This document shows, one piece after another, positions 31,796 to 40,656 of a stretch of DNA of 64,000 nucleotides. The DNA comes from Bacillota bacterium. GTDB lineage: Bacteria > Bacillota_I > Bacilli_A > RF39 > UBA660. The notes beneath the pieces were generated by a model, which was given only the letters and a program-made list of their open reading frames with translations, ran no database searches and was not told the DNA's origin. Made by a program: the position numbers and the translations under genes. The stretch lies in assembly GCA_021771185.1 (NCBI GenBank), contig JAETPN010000001.1, forward strand, positions 192,366-256,365, given 5' to 3'. Each line of letters begins with the position of its first letter. Positions within the stretch are counted from its first letter, which is position 1.

Positions 31796-32599
31796 TCACC
31801 TCCAAACTTTTTCTACTTCTTTTTTTAACACGTCATGTTGACTTTCAGTTATAGGTAAACCACCTAATAAGAATCCTTCTGTAAGAAGTATAAGGGATTC
31901 TTTTTTAGAAATTCCACGACTCATGATATAAAAGAGTTCTTCCGCCGTAAATGTTCCTATGTGTGCGGCATGATTTGCCTCCACATCATTTTCATCAATT
32001 AATAAATTTGGACATATTTTACAAACATTTAACGTATTTGTAAGAATTCGACTCTGTTGATTTAAAATGCAACCAGTATTTCCTTTTGGAATTACTCCAG
32101 TAACATTAAAGATAAAAGATTCACTTCCTACATTAACACCGTGATGATATACATTACTTATTGTGTTTTTAGCATGATGATATACAACGACATCATATTT
32201 TTGTTTTTCGGAAGCAATGGTTTTTAAATGATAATCAATAAATGCTTTTTCACCATTTAAATGAATTTGTGATAATTCACGAATTTGATGTGCCATATAA
32301 AACTTTGTAACCTCTACTCTAGCATCCGTATCTAACATATAATTATATTGTACTTTTGTTTTTTCCCCAGTACGTTTTTCGAAAATATTTACATGTACAC
32401 CTTTGTCAACTAAAATCGTCACATCTAATTTCGTTTCTTCGGTTGTATTATAGCTGAGTTCCAGTGAACAAGATTTTCTAATTTTAATAATGATACGACT
32501 CACACGAAAGAATTCACATTTTGGTATACACTCTATTTCTATTGCGTCTGTTTGTACTTGTTCTGTAATTATATCATTCACTACTTTTATTCTATTCAT
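31796..32599 (-). CDS. sufD: Short SufB/SufD family scaffold protein
   Basis: A 267-residue beta-helix protein of the SufBD family. The C-terminal signature is E-A-N-H-A-A-H-I-G...E-E-L-F-Y-I-M-S-R-G-I-S near residues 205-230, which includes the histidine expected in SufD/SufB. It is much shorter than SufD (about 430 aa) or SufB (about 470 aa), since the N-terminal region is missing. As the only SufBD protein in the operon, it might form a homodimer on SufC. It overlaps sufC by 8 nt. The name sufD is positional; it could equally be a minimal SufB. Confidence 0.75.
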   Translation of the reverse strand: MNRIKVVNDIITEQVQTDAIEIECIPKCEFFRVSRIIIKIRKSCSLELSYNTTEETKLDVTILVDKGVHVNIFEKRTGEKTKVQYNYMLDTDARVEVTKFYMAHQIRELSQIHLNGEKAFIDYHLKTIASEKQKYDVVVYHHAKNTISNVYHHGVNVGSESFIFNVTGVIPKGNTGCILNQQSRILTNTLNVCKICPNLLIDENDVEANHAAHIGTFTAEELFYIMSRGISKKESLILLTEGFLLGGLPITESQHDVLKKEVEKVWR

Positions 32600-33380
32600 G
32601 AGTGATACTTTCCTTTACTACACAAGTCCCAATACTTTGTGTTTTTTTTGTAATTTCGGTATATCCATAGGCTTCGATTTCTCTTACTAGTTCTTTTCCA
32701 CCTGTTTCTACAATGTGTCCATCTTTCATAATATGAACAAAATCAGGAACAATATAATCTAATAAACGCTGATAGTGTGTAATTACTAACATCCCAGGAT
32801 TCTCTTTTCTATAATAATTCATCACTTCAGTTCCAACGACACGAAGACTATCAACATCTAATCCAGAATCAATTTCATCTAACAATACCATATGAGGTTG
32901 TAATAAATACATTTGTAAAATTTCATTTTTTTTGCGTTCTCCACCAGAAAAACCAACATTTACACCTCGATGAATCATGTCTTTATTCATTTTTAATTCA
33001 TCTACCGTATGATCCATTTTTTTAATAAATTCAAATAATTTAAAATTTTCCTTTTCTTTGGCATGTAAAGCACTTCGCATGAAATCAGCATTTGTTACTC
33101 CTTCAATTTCAAGTGGCATCTGCATTCCTAAAAAAATTCCTAATCGTGCACGTTCATCAACACTCATTGTTAGAATACTTTTCCCATCAAATAAGATGTC
33201 CCCTTTTATTACCTGATATACTGGATCTCCCATAATCACTTTCGATAAGGTACTCTTACCAACTCCATTAGGTCCCATAATAGCGTGAATCTCTCCACTT
33301 TTTAGTTCTAAAGAAAAATCTTTTAAAATTTCTTTTTCTTCTACTTTAACCCATAATTTTTTAATTGTTAACGTATGCAT
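32592..33380 (-). CDS. sufC: Fe-S assembly ATPase SufC
   Basis: ABC-type ATPase that drives conformational change of the SufBD scaffold. Walker A G-P-N-G-V-G-K-S-T is at about residues 36-44, the signature V-G-F-S-G-G-E-R-K-K replaces LSGGQ, and Walker B is M-V-L-L-D-E-I-D-S-G-L-D. The length of 262 aa is normal. First gene of sufC-sufD-sufS; a GGAGATGATGG-type site precedes the ATG. Confidence 0.95.
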   Translation of the reverse strand: MHTLTIKKLWVKVEEKEILKDFSLELKSGEIHAIMGPNGVGKSTLSKVIMGDPVYQVIKGDILFDGKSILTMSVDERARLGIFLGMQMPLEIEGVTNADFMRSALHAKEKENFKLFEFIKKMDHTVDELKMNKDMIHRGVNVGFSGGERKKNEILQMYLLQPHMVLLDEIDSGLDVDSLRVVGTEVMNYYRKENPGMLVITHYQRLLDYIVPDFVHIMKDGHIVETGGKELVREIEAYGYTEITKKTQSIGTCVVKESITHE

Positions 33381-33461
33381 ACCATCATCTCCAGTTTCTA
33401 TTGTATCAAAAATTATTTAGATATTAAAGAATATTATGGTTTTAATTTGAAATTATTTCAT

Positions 33462-33488
33462 AAAAAAAATGAAAATTACTTTTCATTT
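33462..33488 (-). terminator. Terminator of the membrane-anchored protein gene
   Basis: Stem AAATGAAAA (33467-33475) with TTTTCATTT (33480-33488), 4-nt loop, followed by a T-run on the minus strand. Confidence 0.8.
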
Positions 33489-34227
33489 AGTTTGGTTGTA
33501 CTGAATATAAATAATAGTTACTATCATTATCTTTTTTAAATAAGAATAATAATGTTTTCTTACCAACACTAAGTTGATCTGGTTGTGTTACTGTTAATAC
33601 ATCAATATGAGCAGTTAAGACAATATCTTCCTCTTGATATTCGATACTTTCCACTTCCGTTTTAATATCTCCAGCTTTATACGTTCCTCCAGAATTAAAA
33701 AGATAAACATCCTGATAAACATCATTATTATCAAAAACTTGATTTGCCTCTACACCAAATAATTTTTTTGAAATGATATTTGCATCACTTTGTTTTAGTG
33801 CAGGACAATAATCTGCTCCACCAACGCATCTTGATATAACTTCTCCGGAAACAGATGAAGTCCCCATTTGATTTCTAACCGCATAAGTATAAATAAAATT
33901 TTTCTTTGATTCGTTTGGAACATCCTTCGTATATTTAACAGAAGTTATATTTAGAAACTGCGTAATATAATCAAATGCAGTAATTTCTGTTGTTGTGGAA
34001 GTTTGGCTACTAAAACCTATTATTTTTAACAATTCCTTTTCAATATCAGCAGAAACTTCTTGTTTTACATTTATATTCTTATTTTCTTCTTTCGTTTCCA
34101 CTTTTACTTTTTCTTCTTGTTTCTTATTATTTTTAGGATAATTTTGTCCAACAATAAAACCTATTAGAGCCACAATGATAAGACATAAAATAACAATCAA
34201 TAAAATAACACCATTACTTTTTTTCAT
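33487..34227 (-). CDS. Membrane-anchored extracytoplasmic protein
   Basis: A 246-residue protein with a single N-terminal membrane helix (about 7-28), a charged linker rich in Lys/Glu to about residue 60, and an external alpha+beta domain. Two cysteines (R-C-V-G-G-A-D-Y-C) lie close enough for a disulfide. There is no lipobox. I do not recognise the family. It forms a single-gene unit between the suf operon and the HIT gene. Confidence 0.6.
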   Translation of the reverse strand: MKKSNGVILLIVILCLIIVALIGFIVGQNYPKNNKKQEEKVKVETKEENKNINVKQEVSADIEKELLKIIGFSSQTSTTTEITAFDYITQFLNITSVKYTKDVPNESKKNFIYTYAVRNQMGTSSVSGEVISRCVGGADYCPALKQSDANIISKKLFGVEANQVFDNNDVYQDVYLFNSGGTYKAGDIKTEVESIEYQEEDIVLTAHIDVLTVTQPDQLSVGKKTLLFLFKKDNDSNYYLYSVQPN

Positions 34228-34379
34228 TAAAACACACTCCTACTTTCTAAAACCATTATAGCACATAGCAAAAAAAAAATAAAGTTTTATATCTCCGCTT
34301 TACATTCCGTAAATATAATCTTCTTTCTTCTATATATTTTCTTCAACAATTCGTGTTTAAATTCATTATTTGGGTACAC

Positions 34380-34433
34380 TATAATAATGAATATTCGCAG
34401 TATTCACGAAAAGAATGAGTTCCATTCTTTTTT
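34380..34433 (+). ncRNA. Candidate small RNA or attenuator before the HIT gene
   Basis: A TATAAT at 34380-34385 is followed by a weak hairpin (GAATA with TATTC, 34389-34405) and then a strong terminator: AAAAGAATG (34409-34417) with CATTCTTTT (34423-34431) and a T-run. There is no gene on this strand upstream, so the terminator must end either a transcript of about 40 nt or an aborted HIT leader. No good -35 is seen. Confidence 0.35.
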
Positions 34434-34507
34434 ATTTTAACATAGAAATATAATTTAAAATGATAATTTTTAAAAGTTATGATATAATAGAAAAGGAGAT
34501 GATAGCT

Positions 34508-34876
34508 ATGGATTGTATTTTTTGTAAGATTATAAACAATGAAATTCCATCATATACAATATATGAGGATGAAACCGTACGAGCTTTCTTAGATGTACAT
34601 CCAGATTCAAACGGACATACCTTAATTATTCCAAAAAAACATATCAAGGATATTAATGATATTGATAATGAAACGTTAATGCATATTTTTGAGGTAGCTA
34701 GATATATTAAATCTTTATTAGAGACAAAGTTACATATTGATGGGTTAACCTTTGTACAAAATAATGGAGAAGTTCAAGAAGTAAAACATTTTCATTTACA
34801 CTTAAAACCATTTTATCATGAAGAACAGGTTTTATTCCCTGTAGAAGATATTTATAATAAATTAAAAGAGTCTTAA
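34508..34876 (+). CDS. HIT-family nucleotide hydrolase (HinT-like)
   Basis: A 122-residue histidine-triad protein; relatives hydrolyse AMP-linked phosphoramidates and similar adducts. The N-terminus C-I-F-C-K-I and the triad H-F-H-L-H-L near the C-terminus are present. I chose the ATG at 34508, with AGGAGAT 6 nt upstream; the in-frame ATG at 34460 is upstream of the ribosome binding site and within the promoter region (TATAAT at about 34484-34489). Confidence 0.9.
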   Translation: MDCIFCKIINNEIPSYTIYEDETVRAFLDVHPDSNGHTLIIPKKHIKDINDIDNETLMHIFEVARYIKSLLETKLHIDGLTFVQNNGEVQEVKHFHLHLKPFYHEEQVLFPVEDIYNKLKES

Positions 34877-34888
34877 AAACTCTTTTTT
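34864..34888. terminator. Bidirectional terminator between the HIT gene and recX
   Basis: Stem AAAAGAGT (34864-34871) with ACTCTTTT (34879-34886) and T-runs in both directions; the two genes converge on it. Confidence 0.8.
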
Positions 34889-35660
34889 ATATTTCCATCT
34901 GTTCTAGCAAACGATTGATTTCATGGATATCAAATCCTTTTTGATATAACTTTTCTTTGGTTTTTCTTACTAATTCTTGACCCTGATATTTTTTTGATAA
35001 CTTGCGATATACTTTTTCCATTTCATGTTCTAAAACATCATTATTATGAACGGTAGCCATGGAAAGACACTCATCAATCATTCCTGTATCATATCCTAAA
35101 TCACGAAAATAAATAAGTAGCTTTTGACGTAACATATAAGAAGAATATTTTTTATTTGCCTTTACTTTTTTTAAAACCATTTTATGAAGTTTATTAAAAA
35201 CAATTTCCTGATCGACTTGCGCTAACGCTTGGTCAATCAAATTTTCATCTAAATGATGTTTTAAAAGTTCTGATTTTATCTTTAATGGACCCATCGTACT
35301 TAAATGAATCTTATCTGAAATAAATGCTTTTATAAAATGTTGATCATTAAGTAATCCACTTTCCTTTAACTTTTGAATTAAACTACTTTCATCCTTTTCA
35401 GATAATTGATATTTTTCTAAATACTTTTTGATTTCTGATTCACTACGTAAGCGGATGGAAATATACTTAATTAATTTATAATAAATATCATAATAGGATG
35501 TTTCTTGTTGTAAATTTTCCAATAAAGATGAATCGAGTTCTTTTTTATATAACAAATTATATTTTAGAATCACTTCATCATAGGTTACAATCTTGCATCC
35601 ATCTTCTAATAATAAATGATATTTCCCTGTCCCTACTTTTTTTATTTGTTTAATTTTCAT
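34887..35660 (-). CDS. recX: Regulatory protein RecX
   Basis: RecX modulates RecA filaments. The 257-residue protein is built of three-helix repeats with the family pattern Y-Y-K-L-I-K-Y-I-S-I-R-L-R-S-E-S-E-I near residues 57-74 and further repeats downstream (H-F-I-K-A-F-I, K-Y-S-S-Y-M-L-R-Q-K-L). This longer form is typical of Bacillota. I chose the ATG at 35660, with GGTGAGG before it, over an in-frame start 14 codons upstream. Confidence 0.88.
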   Translation of the reverse strand: MKIKQIKKVGTGKYHLLLEDGCKIVTYDEVILKYNLLYKKELDSSLLENLQQETSYYDIYYKLIKYISIRLRSESEIKKYLEKYQLSEKDESSLIQKLKESGLLNDQHFIKAFISDKIHLSTMGPLKIKSELLKHHLDENLIDQALAQVDQEIVFNKLHKMVLKKVKANKKYSSYMLRQKLLIYFRDLGYDTGMIDECLSMATVHNNDVLEHEMEKVYRKLSKKYQGQELVRKTKEKLYQKGFDIHEINRLLEQMEI

Positions 35661-35696
35661 ATCCTCACCACTTCCATTATACCAAACATTTGTTTT

Positions 35697-35725
35697 GACC
35701 ACAAGAAAAAAAGACCTTGTGGTCT
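35697..35725 (-). terminator. Terminator of the 209-aa protein gene
   Basis: AGACC (35712-35716) pairs with GGTCT (35721-35725) and is followed by seven Ts on the minus strand. A larger 9-bp inverted repeat (GACCACAAG 35697-35705 with CTTGTGGTC 35716-35724) overlaps it and could form instead. Confidence 0.7.
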
Positions 35726-36353
35726 ATTTATATTGTTGCTTTAATACAAAGTTTTTTACGAACTGTAATTCATTTATTAATTGTTCCGTTACTTGCAAAT
35801 AAAGCTCTAAAAAATTAATTTCTAATTCTCTCTTAGCACTATCAATATATAACTCTGTATACTTTTTTACAATTGAACGAATAAAATGTTGAACACCCAT
35901 TCCACCAATTTGTAAATCTATTAATTTGGGCTTTTGTTTTAGTACTTCTTCATATAAAATTGTACAAAGTAACTCCTTATAATTTAAAAACATCTGATCT
36001 AATCCTAATCTAGAGATTTGATATTCAATTGTAGATAGGTTATCTTCTAATAATAAGATTTTATCATCAGTACGAATATGATCATCCATACACACGCTAA
36101 AGGTATCTACACTACGCTCCTCAACAAGATAGGTGTTTCGTTTTCTTTTTTCTTCATATAATTTGGATTGGCATGTAATTAAAACCTCATTTAAAATATC
36201 ATGACATGTTGAATTTCTTCCAATTAATTGATATTCAATTTCATTAATTAATTTATGATTAATCTTGGTAGCACTTATTTGAAATGATTGTTCTACAAAT
36301 TCTGGAAAAGATAAAAATACTTCCTGATACTTCGTTAAACTAATTAAATTCAT
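35724..36353 (-). CDS. Hypothetical helical protein (209 aa)
   Basis: A cytoplasmic, mostly helical protein with no membrane segment, signal or recognised motif. The N-terminal third is neutral; residues 75-140 are rich in Leu/Glu and could form a coiled coil; the C-terminus is a long amphipathic helix (E-L-E-I-N-F-L-E-L-Y-L). It starts at ATG 36353 with AGGAGC and stands alone between recX and pyk. No function can be assigned. Confidence 0.5.
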   Translation of the reverse strand: MNLISLTKYQEVFLSFPEFVEQSFQISATKINHKLINEIEYQLIGRNSTCHDILNEVLITCQSKLYEEKRKRNTYLVEERSVDTFSVCMDDHIRTDDKILLLEDNLSTIEYQISRLGLDQMFLNYKELLCTILYEEVLKQKPKLIDLQIGGMGVQHFIRSIVKKYTELYIDSAKRELEINFLELYLQVTEQLINELQFVKNFVLKQQYK

Positions 36354-36418
36354 AAACGCTCCTTTATTTCATTAACTTAATGATATTATAGCGGAGTTTC
36401 ATCAAAATGTAAAGAATT

Positions 36419-37828
36419 TTAAATTTGATCAATGGTCATTAAATTGGTAGCTTGTGTTGGTAAATTATTTGAGAATGTTCCAGTTAAAATAATGGTATCT
36501 CCTTGATTTAAATTGGCAATTTCACTAGCTGCTTTTTTGGCATGTTCCATTACTTCTTCAACGGTTTCATATACTGGTATAACAAATGGATAGACACCCC
36601 AATTTAATGCTAATTTATTGGCGACTTCTGTAGAAGTACAACCAGCTAAAATAACACTCTTAGGTTTTAAATTACTAATACGTTTTGCTGTATAACCTGA
36701 CATCGTTGGTGTAACAATAGCCTTTACATCAAGAACATGGGCTGCTTCAACAACACCATGGGCAATCGTACTTGTAATATTTTCATGACGTAAATCTTCA
36801 AATTTACGATTATAATTATAATTTTTTTCAGCAAATTCACAAATAGAAGCCATATATTTTACTGTTTCAATAGGATATTTTCCTGTTGTTGTTTCACCAC
36901 TTAACATCACAGCATCGGTTCCCTCTAATACAGCATTAGATACATCACTTACTTCTGCACGTGTTGGACGAGCATTTTTCTTCATAGACTCTAACATTTC
37001 TGTTGCGACAATACAGATTTTTCCTTTTTCACGTACGCGTTTAATAATATTTTTTTGAATAATTGGTAATTCATATACTGGAATTTCTACACCTAAATCT
37101 CCACGTGCTACCATAATTCCACTACATTCAATAATAATTTCATCTAAATTATTGACACCTGTACGGCTTTCAATTTTCGCAATTAATTTAATATCTTCGC
37201 GTCCTTCTTGCTTTAAAAGTTCTTTCACTTCTAAGATATCTTCTTTAGTATTGACAAAAGATAAAGCGATAAAATCGGCATCATGATGACATGCATAAAT
37301 AATATCCTCACGGTCTTCTTTACTTACAAATGGAATATCTAATTGTACACCTGGAACACTCAAACTCTTTTTGTTTCCAAGAACACCACCATGTAACACT
37401 TTACAAGTTACACCATCTTCTTCTTTTGACGTAACAATAATTTCCATCAAACCATTTTCAAGTAAAATAGAATTCCCAACCGATAAACTATCAATCGCAC
37501 TTGGATGATTTACAGAAAAACGTTCACTATTTCCTAATACTTGTTCTTTTACAATACGAATTTCTTTTCCTTCAATTAACTTAATTTCATCATTTTCTAA
37601 CATTCCATTACGAAATTCAGGCCCTTTCGTATCATATAAAATACCAATATGTTTCCCTGTATTTTTACGAACTTCTTTCACAGAAGAAACGACTTTTTCT
37701 CTTTCCTCCAATGTTGCATGAGAAAAATTAATACGTGCAACATTCATTCCAGCATCTACCATTTTTGTCATAACTTCTACTTCGTTACTTGCTGGTCCTA
37801 TACTACAAATAATTTTTGTTTTCTTCAT
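36419..37828 (-). CDS. pyk: Pyruvate kinase
   Basis: Last enzyme of glycolysis, making pyruvate and ATP from phosphoenolpyruvate. The start K-T-K-I-I-C-S-I-G-P-A-S, the active-site region I-A-K-I-E-S (Mg/K site) and M-V-A-R-G-D-L-G-V-E are intact, and a C-terminal allosteric domain is present. The 469-aa length is normal; the extra C-terminal domain of Bacillus pyruvate kinase is lacking. I chose the ATG at 37828; an ATG 15 codons upstream lies within the promoter -10. Its own ribosome binding site is weak. Confidence 0.93.
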   Translation of the reverse strand: MKKTKIICSIGPASNEVEVMTKMVDAGMNVARINFSHATLEEREKVVSSVKEVRKNTGKHIGILYDTKGPEFRNGMLENDEIKLIEGKEIRIVKEQVLGNSERFSVNHPSAIDSLSVGNSILLENGLMEIIVTSKEEDGVTCKVLHGGVLGNKKSLSVPGVQLDIPFVSKEDREDIIYACHHDADFIALSFVNTKEDILEVKELLKQEGREDIKLIAKIESRTGVNNLDEIIIECSGIMVARGDLGVEIPVYELPIIQKNIIKRVREKGKICIVATEMLESMKKNARPTRAEVSDVSNAVLEGTDAVMLSGETTTGKYPIETVKYMASICEFAEKNYNYNRKFEDLRHENITSTIAHGVVEAAHVLDVKAIVTPTMSGYTAKRISNLKPKSVILAGCTSTEVANKLALNWGVYPFVIPVYETVEEVMEHAKKAASEIANLNQGDTIILTGTFSNNLPTQATNLMTIDQI

Positions 37829-37863
37829 ATACTTCACACTACTTTCTTTTTTCGCACTTCTCC

Positions 37864-37872
37864 ATTTTACCA
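37864..37872 (-). promoter_or_regulatory. Extended -10 promoter of pyk
   Basis: TGGTAAAAT on the minus strand (TGN-TAAAAT), located directly after the mutM terminator; no consensus -35. Confidence 0.55.
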
Positions 37873-37911
37873 TAAATAAAATAAGAGATAAATACCTTTT
37901 TCTCTTATTTT
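37871..37911 (-). terminator. Terminator of mutM
   Basis: 11-bp stem AAAATAAGAGA (37878-37888) with TCTCTTATTTT (37901-37911), 12-nt loop, then ATTTATGG on the minus strand. Confidence 0.75.
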
Positions 37912-37937
37912 ATATGAAATTTAGAAAAATATGTGAC

Positions 37938-38762
37938 TTACTTTTTCTGACACTTTGGACAATAATAAGTTCCTCTTCCACCAACTTTAATTTTAATAAT
38001 GGATTTCTTACAAACTGGACAAGCTTCTCCTTCATGATTATGAACAAGTAATGAGTGTTGAAAACGTCCATGAACACCCTCGCTACTTTCATAACTACGA
38101 ATCGTTGTACCACCTAAAGAAATCGCATGATTTAAAACACTTTTGGTATGATCAATAATTTGTTCGCATTCTTTTTTTGTTAGTTTAGAACAAACTTTTA
38201 ATGGATGAATATGTGATAAAAATAAAATTTCATCCGCATAAATATTTCCTATTCCCGTAATGATCGACTGATCTAATAAAACCGTTTTAATTGGTAATCT
38301 TTTTGTTTTATATTTTTCTTTTAAATAAGAAACTGTTAAAGTAGGATCCCATGGTTCTAATCCTAATTCATTTAATGGCTTTCTTTTTTCGATGTCATCA
38401 CTTTTTAATAAATACATACGTCCAAATTTACGTGTATCTTGATAACGCAGTTCCGTTCCATCCATAAACTCAAAAATAACATGTTCATGGCGATTAATCT
38501 CTTCTTCGTGTTCCTTAAGAAAAAATTTACCTTCCATACGCAGGTGACTAAGTAAGGTATCTTCCTTAAAAACAAACATTAACCACTTTCCACGCCTACG
38601 CATATCCAAAATTTCTTGATTTTTTAAGCGTGTCACAAATTCTTCTACACTAGGAGACGCGATTATCTTCGGATAACGAACATCTACACGTTTAATTTTT
38701 TTATGTAAAATATGTTTTTTTAACGTTTCTTTTACTGTTTCCACTTCTGGTAATTCTGGCAT
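37938..38762 (-). CDS. mutM: Formamidopyrimidine-DNA glycosylase
   Basis: Base-excision repair enzyme removing 8-oxoguanine and formamidopyrimidines, with AP lyase activity. The N-terminus P-E-L-P-E-V-E-T supplies the catalytic Pro1 and Glu2. The helix-two-turn-helix region with the conserved N-I-Y-A-D-E precedes the C-terminal zinc finger (C-P-V-C...C-P-K-C). The length of 274 aa is standard. In Bacillus mutM follows polA; here it lies 6 kb away on the same strand. Confidence 0.96.
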   Translation of the reverse strand: MPELPEVETVKETLKKHILHKKIKRVDVRYPKIIASPSVEEFVTRLKNQEILDMRRRGKWLMFVFKEDTLLSHLRMEGKFFLKEHEEEINRHEHVIFEFMDGTELRYQDTRKFGRMYLLKSDDIEKRKPLNELGLEPWDPTLTVSYLKEKYKTKRLPIKTVLLDQSIITGIGNIYADEILFLSHIHPLKVCSKLTKKECEQIIDHTKSVLNHAISLGGTTIRSYESSEGVHGRFQHSLLVHNHEGEACPVCKKSIIKIKVGGRGTYYCPKCQKK

Positions 38763-38828
38763 AATCTCACAACCTTTTTCTTACTATACCATAAAATAAG
38801 TGATTATCAAATAGTAAATAATATCCAA

Positions 38829-39641
38829 TTACTTTTTCATCAACTTAACAAGTACTCCTAATAAAATAAAAGCCAATCCTAAAAAAAGATAAGATAATGT
38901 ATTATTTTTTTGTGAAATCGCCATAGTTTCTACTTCTTCAATCTCTTTTGTTAATGAACGCGCAATTGCATCATGACCTAATCGATTAGGATGTGGATCT
39001 ACATTTCTCTCTTCTAAAGAAACATTCAAATATTCATCGCGTTCAAGTGTATTACTAAGTTTGGTATCTATTCTTACCTGATCATAATGTGAAGCAAACT
39101 CACTATATCTTTGTTTTATCTCATTAAAATGATTGGATAGTACTACATTACTTTTCATTACTATATGATATGGGTTATATAATGGAATGATTAAAATCTT
39201 AACCTGTGGATTTAAAACTACTATTTCATCTAAAATTGTGGATAAGTTATTTACTAAACGATTTCCAATAACATAAACTTGTGGATAACTTTCAGCCAGA
39301 CTTAAATAAGTGGATAAATTGCTGGTGAGTTCTTTTAGAAAATCATTTCCACCAATACTAAGTAAAATATAATCACTATGCCTAATTTTTTCTCTTGTTT
39401 CTTCTACTTGTAAAACATCAATCAATCCATTTGATGTAAGACCATTCACTGCAAGATTATCACATGTAACATCTTCGTTCGTTTTATTCTTTAATGTTGA
39501 ACAAAACAAAGAGACATAAGATTCCCTCTCCTCTACGCCATAACCTGTGGTGATAGAATCTCCTAGTGCCACTACTGTTTTCGCATGCACGAATGTTGGA
39601 ATAAAAAAACATAACAAGAAAAATAATAAATATTTTTTCAT
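38829..39641 (-). CDS. Secreted, membrane-anchored SGNH/GDSL hydrolase
   Basis: A 270-residue esterase-type protein. A signal peptide covers about residues 1-20. Block I is A-L-G-D-S-I-T-T-G-Y-G, block III I-G-G-N-D, and block V D-P-H-P-N-R-L-G-H with the catalytic Asp and His, so the Ser-Asp-His set is complete. A C-terminal hydrophobic helix (about 250-266) should anchor it outside the membrane. Substrates of such proteins include wall or lipid esters. The ATG at 39641 follows AGGTGATTTG. Confidence 0.85.
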   Translation of the reverse strand: MKKYLLFFLLCFFIPTFVHAKTVVALGDSITTGYGVEERESYVSLFCSTLKNKTNEDVTCDNLAVNGLTSNGLIDVLQVEETREKIRHSDYILLSIGGNDFLKELTSNLSTYLSLAESYPQVYVIGNRLVNNLSTILDEIVVLNPQVKILIIPLYNPYHIVMKSNVVLSNHFNEIKQRYSEFASHYDQVRIDTKLSNTLERDEYLNVSLEERNVDPHPNRLGHDAIARSLTKEIEEVETMAISQKNNTLSYLFLGLAFILLGVLVKLMKK

Positions 39642-39684
39642 CAAATCACCTATTTATTATTATACTTAACAACATTTGTAACAT

Positions 39685-39716
39685 ACAAAAAAAGAAATAG
39701 CACTGGCTATTTCTTT
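39685..39716 (-). terminator. Terminator of the Fic gene
   Basis: 11-bp stem AAAGAAATAGC (39691-39701) with GCTATTTCTTT (39706-39716), 4-nt loop, then Ts on the minus strand. Confidence 0.85.
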
Positions 39717-40570
39717 TTATATGCTTTATTATAAACTTCTTCATAAATAGAATTTGGAATTAAGTCATCATTATCTAAAACATTCTTTTTCCCTAACATA
39801 AGATTTTCAAAGAATTTTATAAGACCATCATCCGTTTGATAAATTCCTTTCCTTACATTAGAGTATTGACTGCGAACTAAGGCATTTCTAAAATACAATG
39901 CATGTTCTTTAAAGATATCATTATTTACATCAAAACCTAAATAACGCAAATATTTTTGTGTGAAAACAGCAATTGTTCTAGTATTTCCTTCCATAAAGGG
40001 ATGAATTTGCCACACATTTGAAATAAAAGTTGCGAAGTGTTTAATTTTTTGATCCACCGTTAATCCAGCATAAGAAAAATTAGATTCCATATCAAATTCA
40101 TAAGCCAAAGTTGCCTCTATTTCATAGCATGGAGTAAAAACAACATGATCTCCATTTAAAATATTTTCGTTACTTACAATATTTTTTGTTCGATAGCTTC
40201 CATTAAAACTATATATATCTTGGAATAAAAAGTGATGAATATTTTTTATGATGATTGGTGTAAAGGAAAAAGATTCATCACCAATCAATTCTACAATACG
40301 TGCAGAAACCATATCACACTCTTTTTGGATCTGTTGAACACCTTTGATCTTCTGATAATATTTTTTTAATTGACATAACACTTCTTCATTCGTCATTTTT
40401 CCATTAATATTTAATTCTTTTAAAATCATTAAAATATCTGATGGAATATTTTTTCCATCAATTTCTTGTAATCCTAAAGCAATTAACCAATTTCTTTCTT
40501 GTTCTTCACTCTGTGGTGTTAAAACTTCTTGATATTCACCTATTTTACCTAAAAATGGTTTATTTTTCAT
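39707..40570 (-). CDS. Fic-domain protein (AMP transferase type)
   Basis: A 287-residue Fic protein; such enzymes usually transfer AMP to Ser, Thr or Tyr of target proteins. The active motif is H-P-F-M-E-G-N-T-R, with the catalytic His, the metal acid and the anchoring Asn and Arg; Thr replaces the usual second Gly (GNTR for GNGR), a known variant. A flap with V-V-F-T-P lies upstream. No separate antitoxin gene and no clear inhibitory (S/T)xxxE(G/N) helix is seen. I chose the ATG at 40570, with AGGGGG upstream. Confidence 0.85.
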   Translation of the reverse strand: MKNKPFLGKIGEYQEVLTPQSEEQERNWLIALGLQEIDGKNIPSDILMILKELNINGKMTNEEVLCQLKKYYQKIKGVQQIQKECDMVSARIVELIGDESFSFTPIIIKNIHHFLFQDIYSFNGSYRTKNIVSNENILNGDHVVFTPCYEIEATLAYEFDMESNFSYAGLTVDQKIKHFATFISNVWQIHPFMEGNTRTIAVFTQKYLRYLGFDVNNDIFKEHALYFRNALVRSQYSNVRKGIYQTDDGLIKFFENLMLGKKNVLDNDDLIPNSIYEEVYNKAYKKK

Positions 40571-40633
40571 TGACATCCCCCTCATTTCTAAGATTGGAAC
40601 TATTATAACAAAATAAATTTTTTTGTCAAATTC

Positions 40634-40656
40634 AAAAAAAAGAGAGAAAAATCTCT
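40634..40656 (-). terminator. Terminator of serS
   Basis: AGAGA (40643-40647) with TCTCT (40652-40656), short loop, then a T-run on the minus strand, overlapping the serS stop. Confidence 0.7.

Noticed and set aside
35697-35725. Operator for recX in the 9-bp inverted repeat
   Set aside because: The repeat overlaps a normal terminator of the upstream gene and is more simply explained by it.
37829-37873. Longer pyruvate kinase starting at 37873
   Set aside because: The upstream ATG falls inside the extended -10 of the promoter and the extra 15 residues match nothing in the family.
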